DNA of 64,000 nt from Spongorhabdus nitratireducens (GTDB lineage: Bacteria > Pseudomonadota > Gammaproteobacteria > Pseudomonadales > Endozoicomonadaceae): NCBI GenBank assembly GCA_947387575.1, contig CANDOC010000008.1, positions 232,143-296,142 on the forward strand, written 5' to 3'. Numbering within the stretch: the stretch's first letter is position 1; each line of letters starts with the position of its first letter. The notes under the pieces were generated by a model. That model had not been told where the DNA came from. It saw only the letters and a list, made by a program, of their open reading frames with translations, and made no database searches. The position numbers were made by a program, and so were the translations under genes. Positions 8,426-17,118 of the stretch are shown here, one piece after another.

Positions 8426-10273
8426 TTAGTCCTGCTCAGCCCGCGGACGACGCGGAGCAGAACGACGATCACCACGATCATTACCACGACGATCACCACG
8501 GTCACCGCGATCACCACGACGACGGTCAGAGTGACGACGGCCATTGCCGCGCTCGCCACGTTCACCACCACGCTCTTCGTACGGACGCAGGCCCATGGAG
8601 CGATTGCGGATCTTGGCGCCTTTCAGCAGTTCCAGGGTTTCACCGCTCATACCATCCGGCAGGTATACGGTAGAGAAACGATCGAACAGGCGGATGTGAC
8701 CAATAGAGCTGCCGTTGATCTTGCCTTCGTTGGCAATGGCACCAACGATATCTCCCGGGGTGATGTTCTGGTCACGGCCCATATCGATACGGTAGCGGGT
8801 CATGCCTTCGTTGCTGCGCTCGCCACGCTCACGACGCGGACGATCACCACGATCACCGCGGTCACGACGCTCGCGACGTTCACGTTCCATACGCTCCAGC
8901 GGATCAGGACGCTTGTCATCCGGGAACGGACGCTCTTTCTGAGCCAGGTAGCACAGAGCTGCAGCGACATCATTCAGGTTCAGATCCTTCTCTGCCATCA
9001 GGTTATCCACAACCTCACGGAAGATATCCAGATCTTCGTTCTCTACAGTTTCAGTGATCTGTTCCTTGAACTGGCTGATGCGAATATCGCGCACATCTTT
9101 CAGAGTCGGCAGCTTCATCTGTTCGATGCGCTGACGGGTTGCACGCTCAATAGAGAACAGCATGCGACGCTCACGCGGCGCTGCAAACAGGATCGCAGTA
9201 CCCTGACGACCGGCACGGCCGGTACGGCCAATACGGTGAACGTAAGCTTCGGTGTCGTTAGGAATGTCGTAGTTAACAACGTGGCTCATACGCTCTACGT
9301 CCAGACCACGAGCCGCAACGTCAGTTGCTACTACGATATCCAGAGAACCGCGCTTCAGGCGGTCAATAACCTTCTCACGATGAGCCTGACCCATATCGCC
9401 GTTCAGGGCGGCAGCAGCAAAACCACGGGCTTCCAGTTTTTCAGCCAGTTCGGTAGTTGCAGTACGGGTACGCACAAAGATGATCATCGCATCGAAGTTT
9501 TCAACTTCGAGAATACGGGTCAGTGCTTCCAGCTTGTGGCCACCACTGCCAATCCATACTTTCTGGGTAATGGTATCAACAGTTGCAGTTTTGGCCTTGA
9601 TTTCAACCCGGGCAGGATCGTTCAGGTGCGTATCAGCAATACGACGAATGTCGCGCGGCATGGTCGCAGAGAACAGGGCAACCTGACGCTCCTGCGGAGT
9701 GTGATCCAGAATCCACTCGATGTCGTCTACAAAGCCCATGCGCAGCATTTCGTCAGCTTCGTCCAGAACGACGGTCTGCAGGCTGTCCAGGTTCAGGCTT
9801 TCACGACGCAGGTGATCCATGACACGACCCGGAGTACCAACGATAACGTGAGCACCACGACGCAGGCCACGTAGCTGGGCACGCATATCCTGACCACCGT
9901 AAATCGGCAGTACGTGGAAATCTTTCAGGTGACGGGCATAGCGCTGGAATGCTTCAGCAACCTGGATTGCCAGCTCGCGGGTCGGAGCCAGCACCAGCAC
10001 CTGAGGCTCGGCACGGTTAATATCAATACGGGACAGCAGCGGCAGGGCAAATGCCGCGGTCTTGCCGGTACCGGTCTGGGCCAGACCCAGCAGGTCCTTA
10101 CCTTCCAGCAGGTGAGGGATGCTCTGGGCCTGAATCGGAGACGGTGTTTCATAACCCACATCCTGCACCGCCTTCAGTACGGCCGGAGCCAGCGGCAGTT
10201 CGGAGAACAGGGGGGTCGTATTTTCTGCAGTTACTGCGGTGTCTGATGTAGTGTTTTCATCGGAAATTGACAT
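8426..10273 (-). CDS. deaD: cold-shock type DEAD-box RNA helicase DeaD/CsdA
   Basis: A 615-residue helicase with the full DEAD-box core: Q-motif (ETPSPIQAQSIP), Walker A AQTGTGKT, PTRELA, GTPGR, DEAD, SAT, ATDVAARGLD and HRIGRTGRAG. A DeaD-type accessory region follows, then a DbpA-like RNA-binding domain (MTRYRIDMGRDQNITPGDIV), and a C-terminal tail of about 60 residues made of Arg-Gly-Asp repeats (GDRGDRGDRRGNDRG). A second RG/RE-rich linker lies at about residues 460-490. CsdA helps ribosome assembly and mRNA decay at low temperature. The Arg/Gly tails are low-complexity and repetitive at the DNA level. It is divergent from fadD across about 400 bp, room for a long 5' leader as in other deaD genes. 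Confidence 0.95.
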   Translation of the reverse strand: MSISDENTTSDTAVTAENTTPLFSELPLAPAVLKAVQDVGYETPSPIQAQSIPHLLEGKDLLGLAQTGTGKTAAFALPLLSRIDINRAEPQVLVLAPTRELAIQVAEAFQRYARHLKDFHVLPIYGGQDMRAQLRGLRRGAHVIVGTPGRVMDHLRRESLNLDSLQTVVLDEADEMLRMGFVDDIEWILDHTPQERQVALFSATMPRDIRRIADTHLNDPARVEIKAKTATVDTITQKVWIGSGGHKLEALTRILEVENFDAMIIFVRTRTATTELAEKLEARGFAAAALNGDMGQAHREKVIDRLKRGSLDIVVATDVAARGLDVERMSHVVNYDIPNDTEAYVHRIGRTGRAGRQGTAILFAAPRERRMLFSIERATRQRIEQMKLPTLKDVRDIRISQFKEQITETVENEDLDIFREVVDNLMAEKDLNLNDVAAALCYLAQKERPFPDDKRPDPLERMERERRERRDRGDRGDRPRRERGERSNEGMTRYRIDMGRDQNITPGDIVGAIANEGKINGSSIGHIRLFDRFSTVYLPDGMSGETLELLKGAKIRNRSMGLRPYEERGGERGERGNGRRHSDRRRGDRGDRGDRRGNDRGDRRSAPRRPRAEQD

Positions 10274-10681
10274 GCCAGAGCGCCTTGAAATTGGGAAAAG
10301 CGGCGCATTCTAGCGCCTACGGATAGCTGAAGACAGCAGTTTGACCGGAAAAGTCGCTTTATCTGTATCTTGCCAATACAGATCGCGTGTTATCGGGTAA
10401 CAATATAGGGCTAATCGTATACAGTGTATCGTGCATTCCGAAACACTCCCGAAATATCGGCGAATAAAGCGTTTCTACAGTTTATACAGTCTTGTTTTTC
10501 CAACTTTGCCCAGCTGGAACCCTTAGGTCTGGCGTGCATGATATTGGTCAATGCAATTAACTTCAATTCGTAATTAACCCTGTATTTCCATACATTTTCA
10601 AAGGCTTTTCGGGGTTTAACTCGGCATAACAATCAGGCTAATATCCTCAACACAACAATAAGAAAAAGCAGAGTATTCATC
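10274..10681. other. 408-bp divergent intergenic region deaD-fadD
   Basis: It holds the promoters for the two outward-facing genes. I see no convincing protein, tRNA, or FadR- or PsrA-type operator. On the deaD side the leader is GC-mixed. On the fadD side it is AT-rich, with GTATACAGTGTAT near 10420. A long deaD leader RNA is possible but not demonstrated by the sequence. Confidence 0.5.
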
Positions 10682-12400
10682 ATGGAAGCCAGTTTCTGGA
10701 ACGGTAAGCGTGCCCCGGGAATATCTGACCAGATTGATTCCGGCCGCTATACCAGCCTGCGAGACCTGATAAACCAGACCACCAAACAGTTTTCCGATCG
10801 CCCTGCTTATACCAGCCTTGGGCTGACCATCAGTTATCGCGAGATAGACGAACTCAGCACACAGTTTGCTGCTTACCTGCAAAATCATACCGACCTGCAG
10901 CCCGGCGACCGGATTGCCATCCAGATGCCCAACCTGATTCAATATCCAATTGTCGTTTATGGTGCCATCAAGGCCGGGCTGATTATCGTCAATACCAACC
11001 CGCTTTATACTGCGCGGGAAATGCTGCATCAGTTTAACGACTCCGGTGCCAAGGCACTGGTTTGCGCCAATATTGCCGCTCATCTGGTAGAGAAAGTCGT
11101 TCTCGACACCCCGGTTAAACACGTTGTTGTGACCGAACTGGGCGATATGCTGCCCTGGCTTAAAAGAACACTGGTAAATAATGTCATTAAGCATGTAAAA
11201 AAAATGGTGCCGGCTTACAACCTGCCAAATGCCGTACCATTCCGGGAAGCAATGAAGCTGGGTGCAGTGGCAACATACAGCGAGCCACCGCAGCGGCAGG
11301 CCGATGATATTGCGGTTCTGCAATATACCGGTGGTACCACCGGTGTTGCCAAAGGTGCCATGCTGACCGAAGGCAACCTGCTGAGCAACGTATTGCAGGT
11401 TCAGGCTCAGCGCTCCGAAATAAAATCAGACGGTAGCTCGGTCACTGACCCGGGCGGCGATGTGGTGATCGGACCTCTGCCGCTCTACCACATCTATGCA
11501 TTTAACGCCCACCTGTTTGCTTTGTTTGAGCTGGGCTCTCACAGCATCCTCATTGCCAACCCACGAGACCTGGATACCTTTATCAAGACGATTCGCCCCT
11601 GGCGTTTCTCTATGTTTATCGGCATCAATACCCTGTTTGCCGGGTTGATGAATCACCCGAAGTTCAGCACACTGGATTTTTCCCGGCTGAAAACCACTAT
11701 TTCCGGTGGCACTGCACTTCAGGTAGCTGTAGGTGAGCGTTGGGCCAAACAGACAGGTTGTAATGTCTCTGCGTGTTATGGCCTGACAGAAGCCTCCCCC
11801 GGTGTAACGGCCAACCCGTCAGGTGATGGAGCCCAACTGGATACAGTGGGCCTTCCCATGCCGGGAACAGCGCTTAAAATCATTGACGACGATGGTCAGG
11901 AAACAACCTTTGGCCAACCCGGGGAACTTTGCATCAAAGGGCCGCAGGTAATGAAGGGTTACTGGCAGCGATCTGATGCAACTGCAGAATGCATTGAGAA
12001 TGGCTGGCTAAAAACCGGTGATGTCGCAACCATTGAAGAAGACGGCCATGTACGCATTGTTGATCGACTGAAAGATATGGTGCTAGTTTCCGGCTTTAAT
12101 GTTTACCCGAATGAAATTGAAGATATTGTTGTTAAACATCAAAAAGTACAGAACTGTGCCGCTATCGGGGTTCCCGACGACAATACCGGAGAAGCCGTAA
12201 AACTGTTTGTTATACCTTCTGATAATTCCGCGACAGAGGACGAGATCAAGGCATATTGCCGCGAGCATCTCACAGCGTACAAAGTACCACGCAAAATTGT
12301 TTTCCGTGAAGAACTTCCCATGACGCCCGTGGGCAAGGTACTGCGTAAAGAGCTTAGAGCAGAGGAAAACTCAAAAAAAAAGATAGCTGAACCTGCATGA
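10682..12400 (+). CDS. fadD: long-chain fatty-acid CoA ligase
   Basis: A 572-residue acyl-CoA synthetase of the ANL superfamily. The AMP-binding P-loop is YTGGTTGVAKGA (about residues 216-227), the second motif is YGLTEASPG, and the fatty-acyl signature is GWLKTGDVATIEEDGHV followed by DRLKDMVLVSGFNVYPNEIE. The catalytic Lys region is TPVGKVLRKELR near the C-terminus. It activates exogenous fatty acids to acyl-CoA at the inner membrane for beta-oxidation. Length and motifs match FadD of gammaproteobacteria. It is monocistronic, closed by a hairpin 10 bases after the stop. Confidence 0.93.
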   Translation: MEASFWNGKRAPGISDQIDSGRYTSLRDLINQTTKQFSDRPAYTSLGLTISYREIDELSTQFAAYLQNHTDLQPGDRIAIQMPNLIQYPIVVYGAIKAGLIIVNTNPLYTAREMLHQFNDSGAKALVCANIAAHLVEKVVLDTPVKHVVVTELGDMLPWLKRTLVNNVIKHVKKMVPAYNLPNAVPFREAMKLGAVATYSEPPQRQADDIAVLQYTGGTTGVAKGAMLTEGNLLSNVLQVQAQRSEIKSDGSSVTDPGGDVVIGPLPLYHIYAFNAHLFALFELGSHSILIANPRDLDTFIKTIRPWRFSMFIGINTLFAGLMNHPKFSTLDFSRLKTTISGGTALQVAVGERWAKQTGCNVSACYGLTEASPGVTANPSGDGAQLDTVGLPMPGTALKIIDDDGQETTFGQPGELCIKGPQVMKGYWQRSDATAECIENGWLKTGDVATIEEDGHVRIVDRLKDMVLVSGFNVYPNEIEDIVVKHQKVQNCAAIGVPDDNTGEAVKLFVIPSDNSATEDEIKAYCREHLTAYKVPRKIVFREELPMTPVGKVLRKELRAEENSKKKIAEPA

Positions 12401-12409
12401 TATTTATCA

Positions 12410-12445
12410 CTGGAGTGAGATGCTCTTGGGAGCACTTCACTCCAG
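12410..12445 (+). terminator. fadD terminator
   Basis: A long stem pairs CTGGAGTGAGATGCTC with GAGCACTTCACTCCAG (two mismatches, four-base loop) and is followed by CTTTCCTC. It lies directly after fadD. Confidence 0.7.
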
Positions 12446-12603
12446 CTTTCCTCTACGTTATTTATCCAAGCTCCTCGATATATAAAACGCTGTTTGAAAT
12501 ATTCATCTGGAATAATTGAGAAATTTTTCCATAAGCATCTACTTTGTCCATGAGCGCAGCGATTTGATTTTAATAATCCACTCAGCGTCAGAGGATGTTA
12601 GCG

Positions 12604-13911
12604 ATGCATGGACACTTTTTTCGGGGCCGCTGGTTCCGGGGGGCAGCTTTGCGCGCTTTTGCGGCAGGATTGGCACTTTCGTTTTCTCTTTCTGTTCAGG
12701 CATGGAGTCAACCTGGACATATGGTCGTTGCTCAAATTGCCTGGGATATCATCGAGCAAAAATGTCCAAACCTTATTCCTCACCTTGAAGCTTTACAAAA
12801 AGCAGTTCAGAGTTATGTATCAAAAATAGGAATGGACGACAGACAGGTTGCCACTTTTGTTCAGGCAGCAACCTTCATGGACACATATCGCTATACCCAA
12901 GGACATAGCGATACAGCTCAATGGCACTATATCAATACGCCCTACATACCTGACGGGCAGATCAACTATGTAACGCTTGAATCCCTTAATAAAGCCGTAT
13001 CACTGGCTCCCAACATAGAAGTCCAGCTAGCTGTAAGCAGTGGCATTTTGAGCGCAGCCCGAGATGATATTCTGGATGACAAGCCTCCTGGTGATGCTGC
13101 CTGCCTTGCCATTCTGGAAGTAGAACACTTTGACGGTGATGAACAGCAGCCCCTTCACAACATGGAGCTGTTCAACAAGGATTTTCCAAAAGGTGATAAT
13201 GGCGGTAACTCATTCAAGATTACAGGAAGGAGTGAAGAAGATGAGCTGCACGCCTTATGGGACCACATGGGTGATTTATTCCCTCCGTTATCCTGGGAGG
13301 ATTCTGATTGCCTGCAGAAAGTAAAAACAATGGCTCAAACTGTTGTGGCATTTAACAAAACCTACAAGCCACCTATTGAGCTGGTTGACCTTGCAACCAG
13401 GCTGGACCCCTGGGATCACTCGTATACCTTATATATGGCTACCAAGGACGTTGTGTACAGCGGGATAGATCCGAATGGGCCAGTTTCGGCGTCTTATTTG
13501 AAAAGAGTGCAGGAATATAGCCAATTTCTTGTTTATACCGGCGGTCAGGTACTGGCAGCTCGATTAATCAGTATTCTGGCTCCATCTACAACAGGCATTT
13601 CAGCATACACCGGTATAAAGCTGAGAGATGCACAAAGTCACCACAACCAACACCAAATCAGCCATTTATTCTCTCTTTGCAAGACACATGACATTGGCAA
13701 ACACTGGATCATTCAAGAGACACTGATGCAGGATGACGCTGCAGTCTGCTGCTGTTGCTGCACACCTGGATTGTGTAAGCAATTTAGACAGCATGTCAGG
13801 CGACTTATGAAAAAGCATCAAGCTGGCAGTTTCCGCCAAAGCTGGGGGGGGGTACTAAGTCTTAGCGGGACAGTGGCCAGATCGCAAAAGCACCGGGCTC
13901 GAGCGTTCTGA
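12604..13911 (+). CDS. secreted S1/P1-family zinc nuclease with unusual C-terminal extension
   Basis: The mature enzyme would begin at Trp34 after a Sec signal peptide ending SVQA, as required in this family, where the N-terminal Trp binds zinc. All nine expected zinc ligands are visible: Trp and His in WSQPGH, Asp in ATFMD, His in WHYINTP, His-Asp-His in EHFDGDEQQPLH, and His-Asp in HALWD. The third His of the usual IHQPLH motif, a non-ligand, is Gln. S1/P1 nucleases cut single-stranded DNA and RNA and remove 3'-phosphates. The ATG at 12604 has GAGG nine bases upstream. The last ~100 residues, including a CCCCC run, do not look like the family and cross a nine-G tract, after which the frame overlaps the convergent gene by 50 bp. 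Confidence 0.85.
   Translation: MHGHFFRGRWFRGAALRAFAAGLALSFSLSVQAWSQPGHMVVAQIAWDIIEQKCPNLIPHLEALQKAVQSYVSKIGMDDRQVATFVQAATFMDTYRYTQGHSDTAQWHYINTPYIPDGQINYVTLESLNKAVSLAPNIEVQLAVSSGILSAARDDILDDKPPGDAACLAILEVEHFDGDEQQPLHNMELFNKDFPKGDNGGNSFKITGRSEEDELHALWDHMGDLFPPLSWEDSDCLQKVKTMAQTVVAFNKTYKPPIELVDLATRLDPWDHSYTLYMATKDVVYSGIDPNGPVSASYLKRVQEYSQFLVYTGGQVLAARLISILAPSTTGISAYTGIKLRDAQSHHNQHQISHLFSLCKTHDIGKHWIIQETLMQDDAAVCCCCCTPGLCKQFRQHVRRLMKKHQAGSFRQSWGGVLSLSGTVARSQKHRARAF
13844..13852 (+). repeat. nine-G homopolymer within nuclease 3' end
   Basis: A run of nine G residues lies within the S1/P1 nuclease reading frame. One base fewer would end the protein at 13858 and one more at 13865, both about where the convergent gene ends. 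It is either a slippage-prone site or a sequencing error. Confidence 0.9.
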
Positions 13912-14593
13912 TCACTCTGGCAGGCGCACCTCCTGCAAGGACGCCGGGGGGAATGTCCTCAATAACGATGCTACCCGGTGCCACAACGGTACCTTCGCCA
14001 ATAGTTACACCCGGCATAACGGTAACCGAGTCTGCCAACCAGACATTTTGCTGCAGGATGATATCTCCATGCTGCTCCATCACGTCATGCAACCCGGAGG
14101 CATGCAGCTCGGGACTCAGGGTCATACCGGAATAGCCCATTAGCCTCACTTTACTACCAATCTGTACGCCGTCAGCAATCATCACTTTCTTGCCAACCAG
14201 AATGTCCGAGCGCCAGCCAATCCTGACGTTATTACCAATGTGCAATTCTGCAATATGGTTCTGATCGGAACGGCCATTGATCGCGATCTGGCCTGAAATG
14301 GTGCATTCATTACCAATCCAGATACCCAGCTCGCCCACCAGCTGAGGCAGGCCACCATCGAGAAACAGGCTATCCGGTTTGTTTTTCAGGCGGGTTTTAA
14401 ACAGCGGGGTCCACAATAACAACCGCAGCAGGTATCGCCAGAACAGCCTCAGCCCGGTTACCGTATGATAAAGCGCATAGTGAAAACCGGGAATGACCGG
14501 AAACTCCAGTCTCCTCAATGCCTTGAACACCCTCACAGGGAGCGTTGCCAGCAATGAGTTTGAATACCTGAGCCTGTTCCAGATTCGATACAT
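13862..14593 (-). CDS. hexapeptide-repeat acyltransferase
   Basis: A 243-residue left-handed beta-helix acyltransferase. The C-terminal half carries isoleucine-rich hexapeptide turns (IGNNVRIGWRSDILVG, MIADGVQIGSKV, VTVMPGVTIGEGTVVAPGS) and the closing AGGAPARVIR block of the maltose O-acetyltransferase/CysE-like group. The N-terminal ~75 residues are basic and partly hydrophobic (LFWRYLLRLLLWTPLF), suggesting membrane association. Such enzymes add acetyl or acyl groups to sugars in LPS or exopolysaccharide; the acceptor cannot be read from sequence. Its 3' end overlaps the convergent nuclease frame by 50 bp, which makes the annotated end of that nuclease doubtful. Confidence 0.8.
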   Translation of the reverse strand: MYRIWNRLRYSNSLLATLPVRVFKALRRLEFPVIPGFHYALYHTVTGLRLFWRYLLRLLLWTPLFKTRLKNKPDSLFLDGGLPQLVGELGIWIGNECTISGQIAINGRSDQNHIAELHIGNNVRIGWRSDILVGKKVMIADGVQIGSKVRLMGYSGMTLSPELHASGLHDVMEQHGDIILQQNVWLADSVTVMPGVTIGEGTVVAPGSIVIEDIPPGVLAGGAPARVIRTLEPGAFAIWPLSR

Positions 14594-14688
14594 AAGCCTT
14601 ATCCCTGGCCGTCAGATCGAGAGAGCGCTATTGCCTGTATGTAGTGCTTAATAAAAGTGTAGTACTTTGTCTCAAGGTACACTCCGGC

Positions 14689-15390
14689 TCAAATTGCCGT
14701 AATAACACCCGGGTCTGTCACCACCTCAAGATGGGAGTAATTATTGAACCGGTGGATGGCATTTTGATCATTCCGCCGAATCACTGAGGTAACCGAGGTA
14801 TTGATAACCTGACGGTTAAGCAAAGCAAAATCATGATCCTGCATATTCATCAGCTGCAGTGCAATCATGGCGATCGGGCCACCTGAAGTTACGACTACGG
14901 TTTCATCACCAGGTTTCATCTCATTGGCCAGCCGGTTCAGGGCCCGAAGAGTACGATGTTTAAAGTCAGTCCAGCTTTCCTGATACTCGTCCCGGTTCTC
15001 ACCCCGTACAATCCAGCGCTTCATCGCTTCGGTAAACAGCTCAAAATAGGCGGGTATAGGCTCTTTATGGTCTTCCAGCCAGTTCCGCATCACTTGCGGG
15101 TCGGCCAGCTCCGGGCGATGAGCATTGATAATCCCGATATGATCGATTTCATTAAAACCGTCATCACATGACTGCTCGATACTTTTGGCCTGAAAACCAT
15201 CCAGTAAAGCATCCCGGGTTTGCTTATGACGCCGCAGCGAACCGGTCACGATATGTGTCGGCTGACGCTTGATCTTACGTAGCCATTCGCCCAGCAGCAC
15301 GGCCTGGGTGCGTCCCAGGTCTGATAACTGATCATAATCGTCCTTGCCAAAAGACGCTTGTCCATGCCGGACAAGGTGAATTACAGCCAT
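14689..15390 (-). CDS. histidine phosphatase family protein (phosphoglycerate-mutase-like)
   Basis: A 233-residue protein opening with the catalytic RHG motif in HLVRHGQASFG. A second conserved block (VVVTSGGPIAMIALQLM) provides the distal part of the active site, with Ser-Gly-Gly where many family members have SHG. Members dephosphorylate diverse small molecules or proteins via a phosphohistidine. The substrate is unknown and true glycolytic phosphoglycerate mutase is unlikely, because the RHGxSxxN signature is absent. The frame is open to 15423, but the ATG at 15390, preceded by AGGGAG, fits the family start. It lies downstream of trpB on the same strand. Confidence 0.8.
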   Translation of the reverse strand: MAVIHLVRHGQASFGKDDYDQLSDLGRTQAVLLGEWLRKIKRQPTHIVTGSLRRHKQTRDALLDGFQAKSIEQSCDDGFNEIDHIGIINAHRPELADPQVMRNWLEDHKEPIPAYFELFTEAMKRWIVRGENRDEYQESWTDFKHRTLRALNRLANEMKPGDETVVVTSGGPIAMIALQLMNMQDHDFALLNRQVINTSVTSVIRRNDQNAIHRFNNYSHLEVVTDPGVITAI

Positions 15391-15536
15391 GACTTTCACA
15401 CTCCCTGTTATTTTTATTACCAAAAGATTCCACTAAAGCGGGTCAGATAGCAATCCTTCCTTCAGAAGATATAGCCTCCGTCCATCAACACAGTACGGCA
15501 AATAGATGACAAAGCAGAGGCTTGGGAACTGACTAT

Positions 15537-16754
15537 TTAAAGACCCAGACGCTGGGCAACATAGTCGGCATCCTTGTCACCACGACCACTCAGGTTGACC
15601 ACGATAACCTTGTCTGACGCCATCTCAGCAGCCAGTTTCATGCCGGCAGCAATGGCATGTGAGCTCTCCAATGCAGGAATAATGCCTTCCTTGCGGGACA
15701 GGGTCATAAAGGCATCCAGACACTCATCGTCAGTGGCGCTGATGTATTCCACCCGGCCCACATCCTTGAGATAGGAGTGTTGCGGGCCAACCCCCGGATA
15801 ATCCAGGCCGGAAGCAATAGAGTGAACCGGCAGCGGCTCACCCTGTTCATCCTGCAGGACATAACATTTGAAGCCATGAACGGCACCCGGCTTGCCCAGC
15901 GTCAGCGTGGCGGCATGGTCAGGCGTATCCAGTCCCTTACCAGCAGGCTCAACCCCGTAGATATTTACATCCTGATCATTCAGGAAGGCTGTGAAAAGTC
16001 CCATGGCATTACTGCCACCGCCAACACAGGCAACCAGCGCATCCGGCAGTCGTCCTTCAAGCTCCTGGATCTGGTCTCGGGCTTCCTCACCGATAACCTG
16101 CTGGAAATCACGCACCATCATCGGAAACGGGTGCGGACCAACGACAGAACCGATGGCATAGAGAGTGTTCTCGGTATCCTTTATATACTCTTCGAAAGCA
16201 CTGTCGACAGCGTCTTTCAGGGTTTTGGTGCCACGGGTCACCGGTACGACTTTGGCTCCCAGGATTTTCATCTTGACGACGTTGGGCGCTTCCTTGGCAA
16301 TATCGATTTCACCCATATGGATTTCACAATCAATACCCACCAGTGAACAGGCGGTTGCCATAGCAACACCATGCTGGCCGGCACCGGTTTCAGCAATAAC
16401 CCGGGTCTTACCCATATGCTTGGCCAGCAGCGCTTCACCCAGACTGTGATTGATTTTGTGAGCACCGGTATGATTCAGATCTTCCCGTTTCAGATAAATT
16501 TTTGCACCACCACAGTGCTCAGACAGGCGTCGTGCGTAATACAGCGGGCTGGGACGACCCACATAATAACTATGCAGTTGCTGCAACTCTTTCTTAAACT
16601 CGGGGGTTTCTCGAATTTCCCGATAGGCTTTATCAATATCCTGCATCACTTGATGCAACTGTTCCGGCACCAGACTACCGCCGTATTCCCCAAAATAGCC
16701 CTCAGTATTGGGCATTGGCGCAAATTCGGTTAAGCCATTGTTATTATTTGTCAT
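15537..16754 (-). CDS. trpB: tryptophan synthase beta chain, no adjacent trpA
   Basis: A 405-residue PLP enzyme that joins indole and serine to make tryptophan. The PLP lysine is Lys100 in HTGAHKIN, the phosphate-binding loop is GGGSNAMG, and the GAGQHG substrate motif is present. The length is that of TrpB1. Several stretches differ from the enteric enzyme, for example [20 protein letters not shown] where enteric TrpB has a YMGAEDVERQ-type segment. No trpA, trpF, trpC or trpR is near; the downstream neighbour is a histidine phosphatase after 146 bp. A lone TrpB can salvage indole or pair with a distant TrpA; the window cannot decide. Confidence 0.93.
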   Translation of the reverse strand: MTNNNNGLTEFAPMPNTEGYFGEYGGSLVPEQLHQVMQDIDKAYREIRETPEFKKELQQLHSYYVGRPSPLYYARRLSEHCGGAKIYLKREDLNHTGAHKINHSLGEALLAKHMGKTRVIAETGAGQHGVAMATACSLVGIDCEIHMGEIDIAKEAPNVVKMKILGAKVVPVTRGTKTLKDAVDSAFEEYIKDTENTLYAIGSVVGPHPFPMMVRDFQQVIGEEARDQIQELEGRLPDALVACVGGGSNAMGLFTAFLNDQDVNIYGVEPAGKGLDTPDHAATLTLGKPGAVHGFKCYVLQDEQGEPLPVHSIASGLDYPGVGPQHSYLKDVGRVEYISATDDECLDAFMTLSRKEGIIPALESSHAIAAGMKLAAEMASDKVIVVNLSGRGDKDADYVAQRLGL

Positions 16755-17118
16755 AAGTCATTCCGCACTGCTTTGTTCTGCTGTGCGGTGATCATGCCAT
16801 GCGAGACGACAGTACAAAAGAGCAGGAATTGCTTTCTTCTGTCAGGGCTGTCGGCCATACAGCTCATACACTATTTTATGGAGCAGTCCCTGTCAGAGAG
16901 ACTGACAGCCAGCCCCTTAATATCTCCGTATCGTGCATTGCTGCTAGCTCCCAAATCGTAACCAGCCTGATTCCTGCGCTGCTATTCCCTGAACATTTAT
17001 CTAAGCATATAAAGCTTATTCAGCCCTGACATCAAAGCCTGTTGCTATGATGTTTACGACTGTCCGAATTAGGCTGTTACTACTGAAGTGGCTGTTAACA
17101 GGATTTGAATAATATTCC
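16755..17118. other. 364-bp divergent intergenic region trpB-ycsG
   Basis: Besides the trpB leader hairpin it contains one short palindrome, CTGTCAGAGAGACTGACAG (16890-16908), which could be an operator for either neighbour. I see no gene, no TrpR-type operator and no obvious riboswitch. Confidence 0.4.
16763..16788 (-). promoter_or_regulatory. hairpin overlapping the trpB ribosome-binding region
   Basis: In the trpB mRNA, CCGCAC pairs with GTGCGG around a 14-base loop, ending nine bases before the ATG. The 3' arm runs straight into GGAATG, the likely Shine-Dalgarno sequence, so the hairpin could modulate translation. No leader peptide rich in Trp codons is visible. Confidence 0.35.

Noticed and set aside
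8531..9874. Long frame (447 codons) opposite deaD
   Set aside because: It is antisense to a strongly conserved helicase. Its composition reflects the complementary strand of Arg/Gly codons, and it has no ribosome binding site or recognisable domain.
10274..10681. FadR or PsrA operator before fadD
   Set aside because: I could not match either consensus in the region.
16755..17118. trp attenuator or TrpR operator
   Set aside because: No Trp-rich leader peptide and no TrpR-type palindrome is present; only the small hairpin and the 19-bp palindrome.
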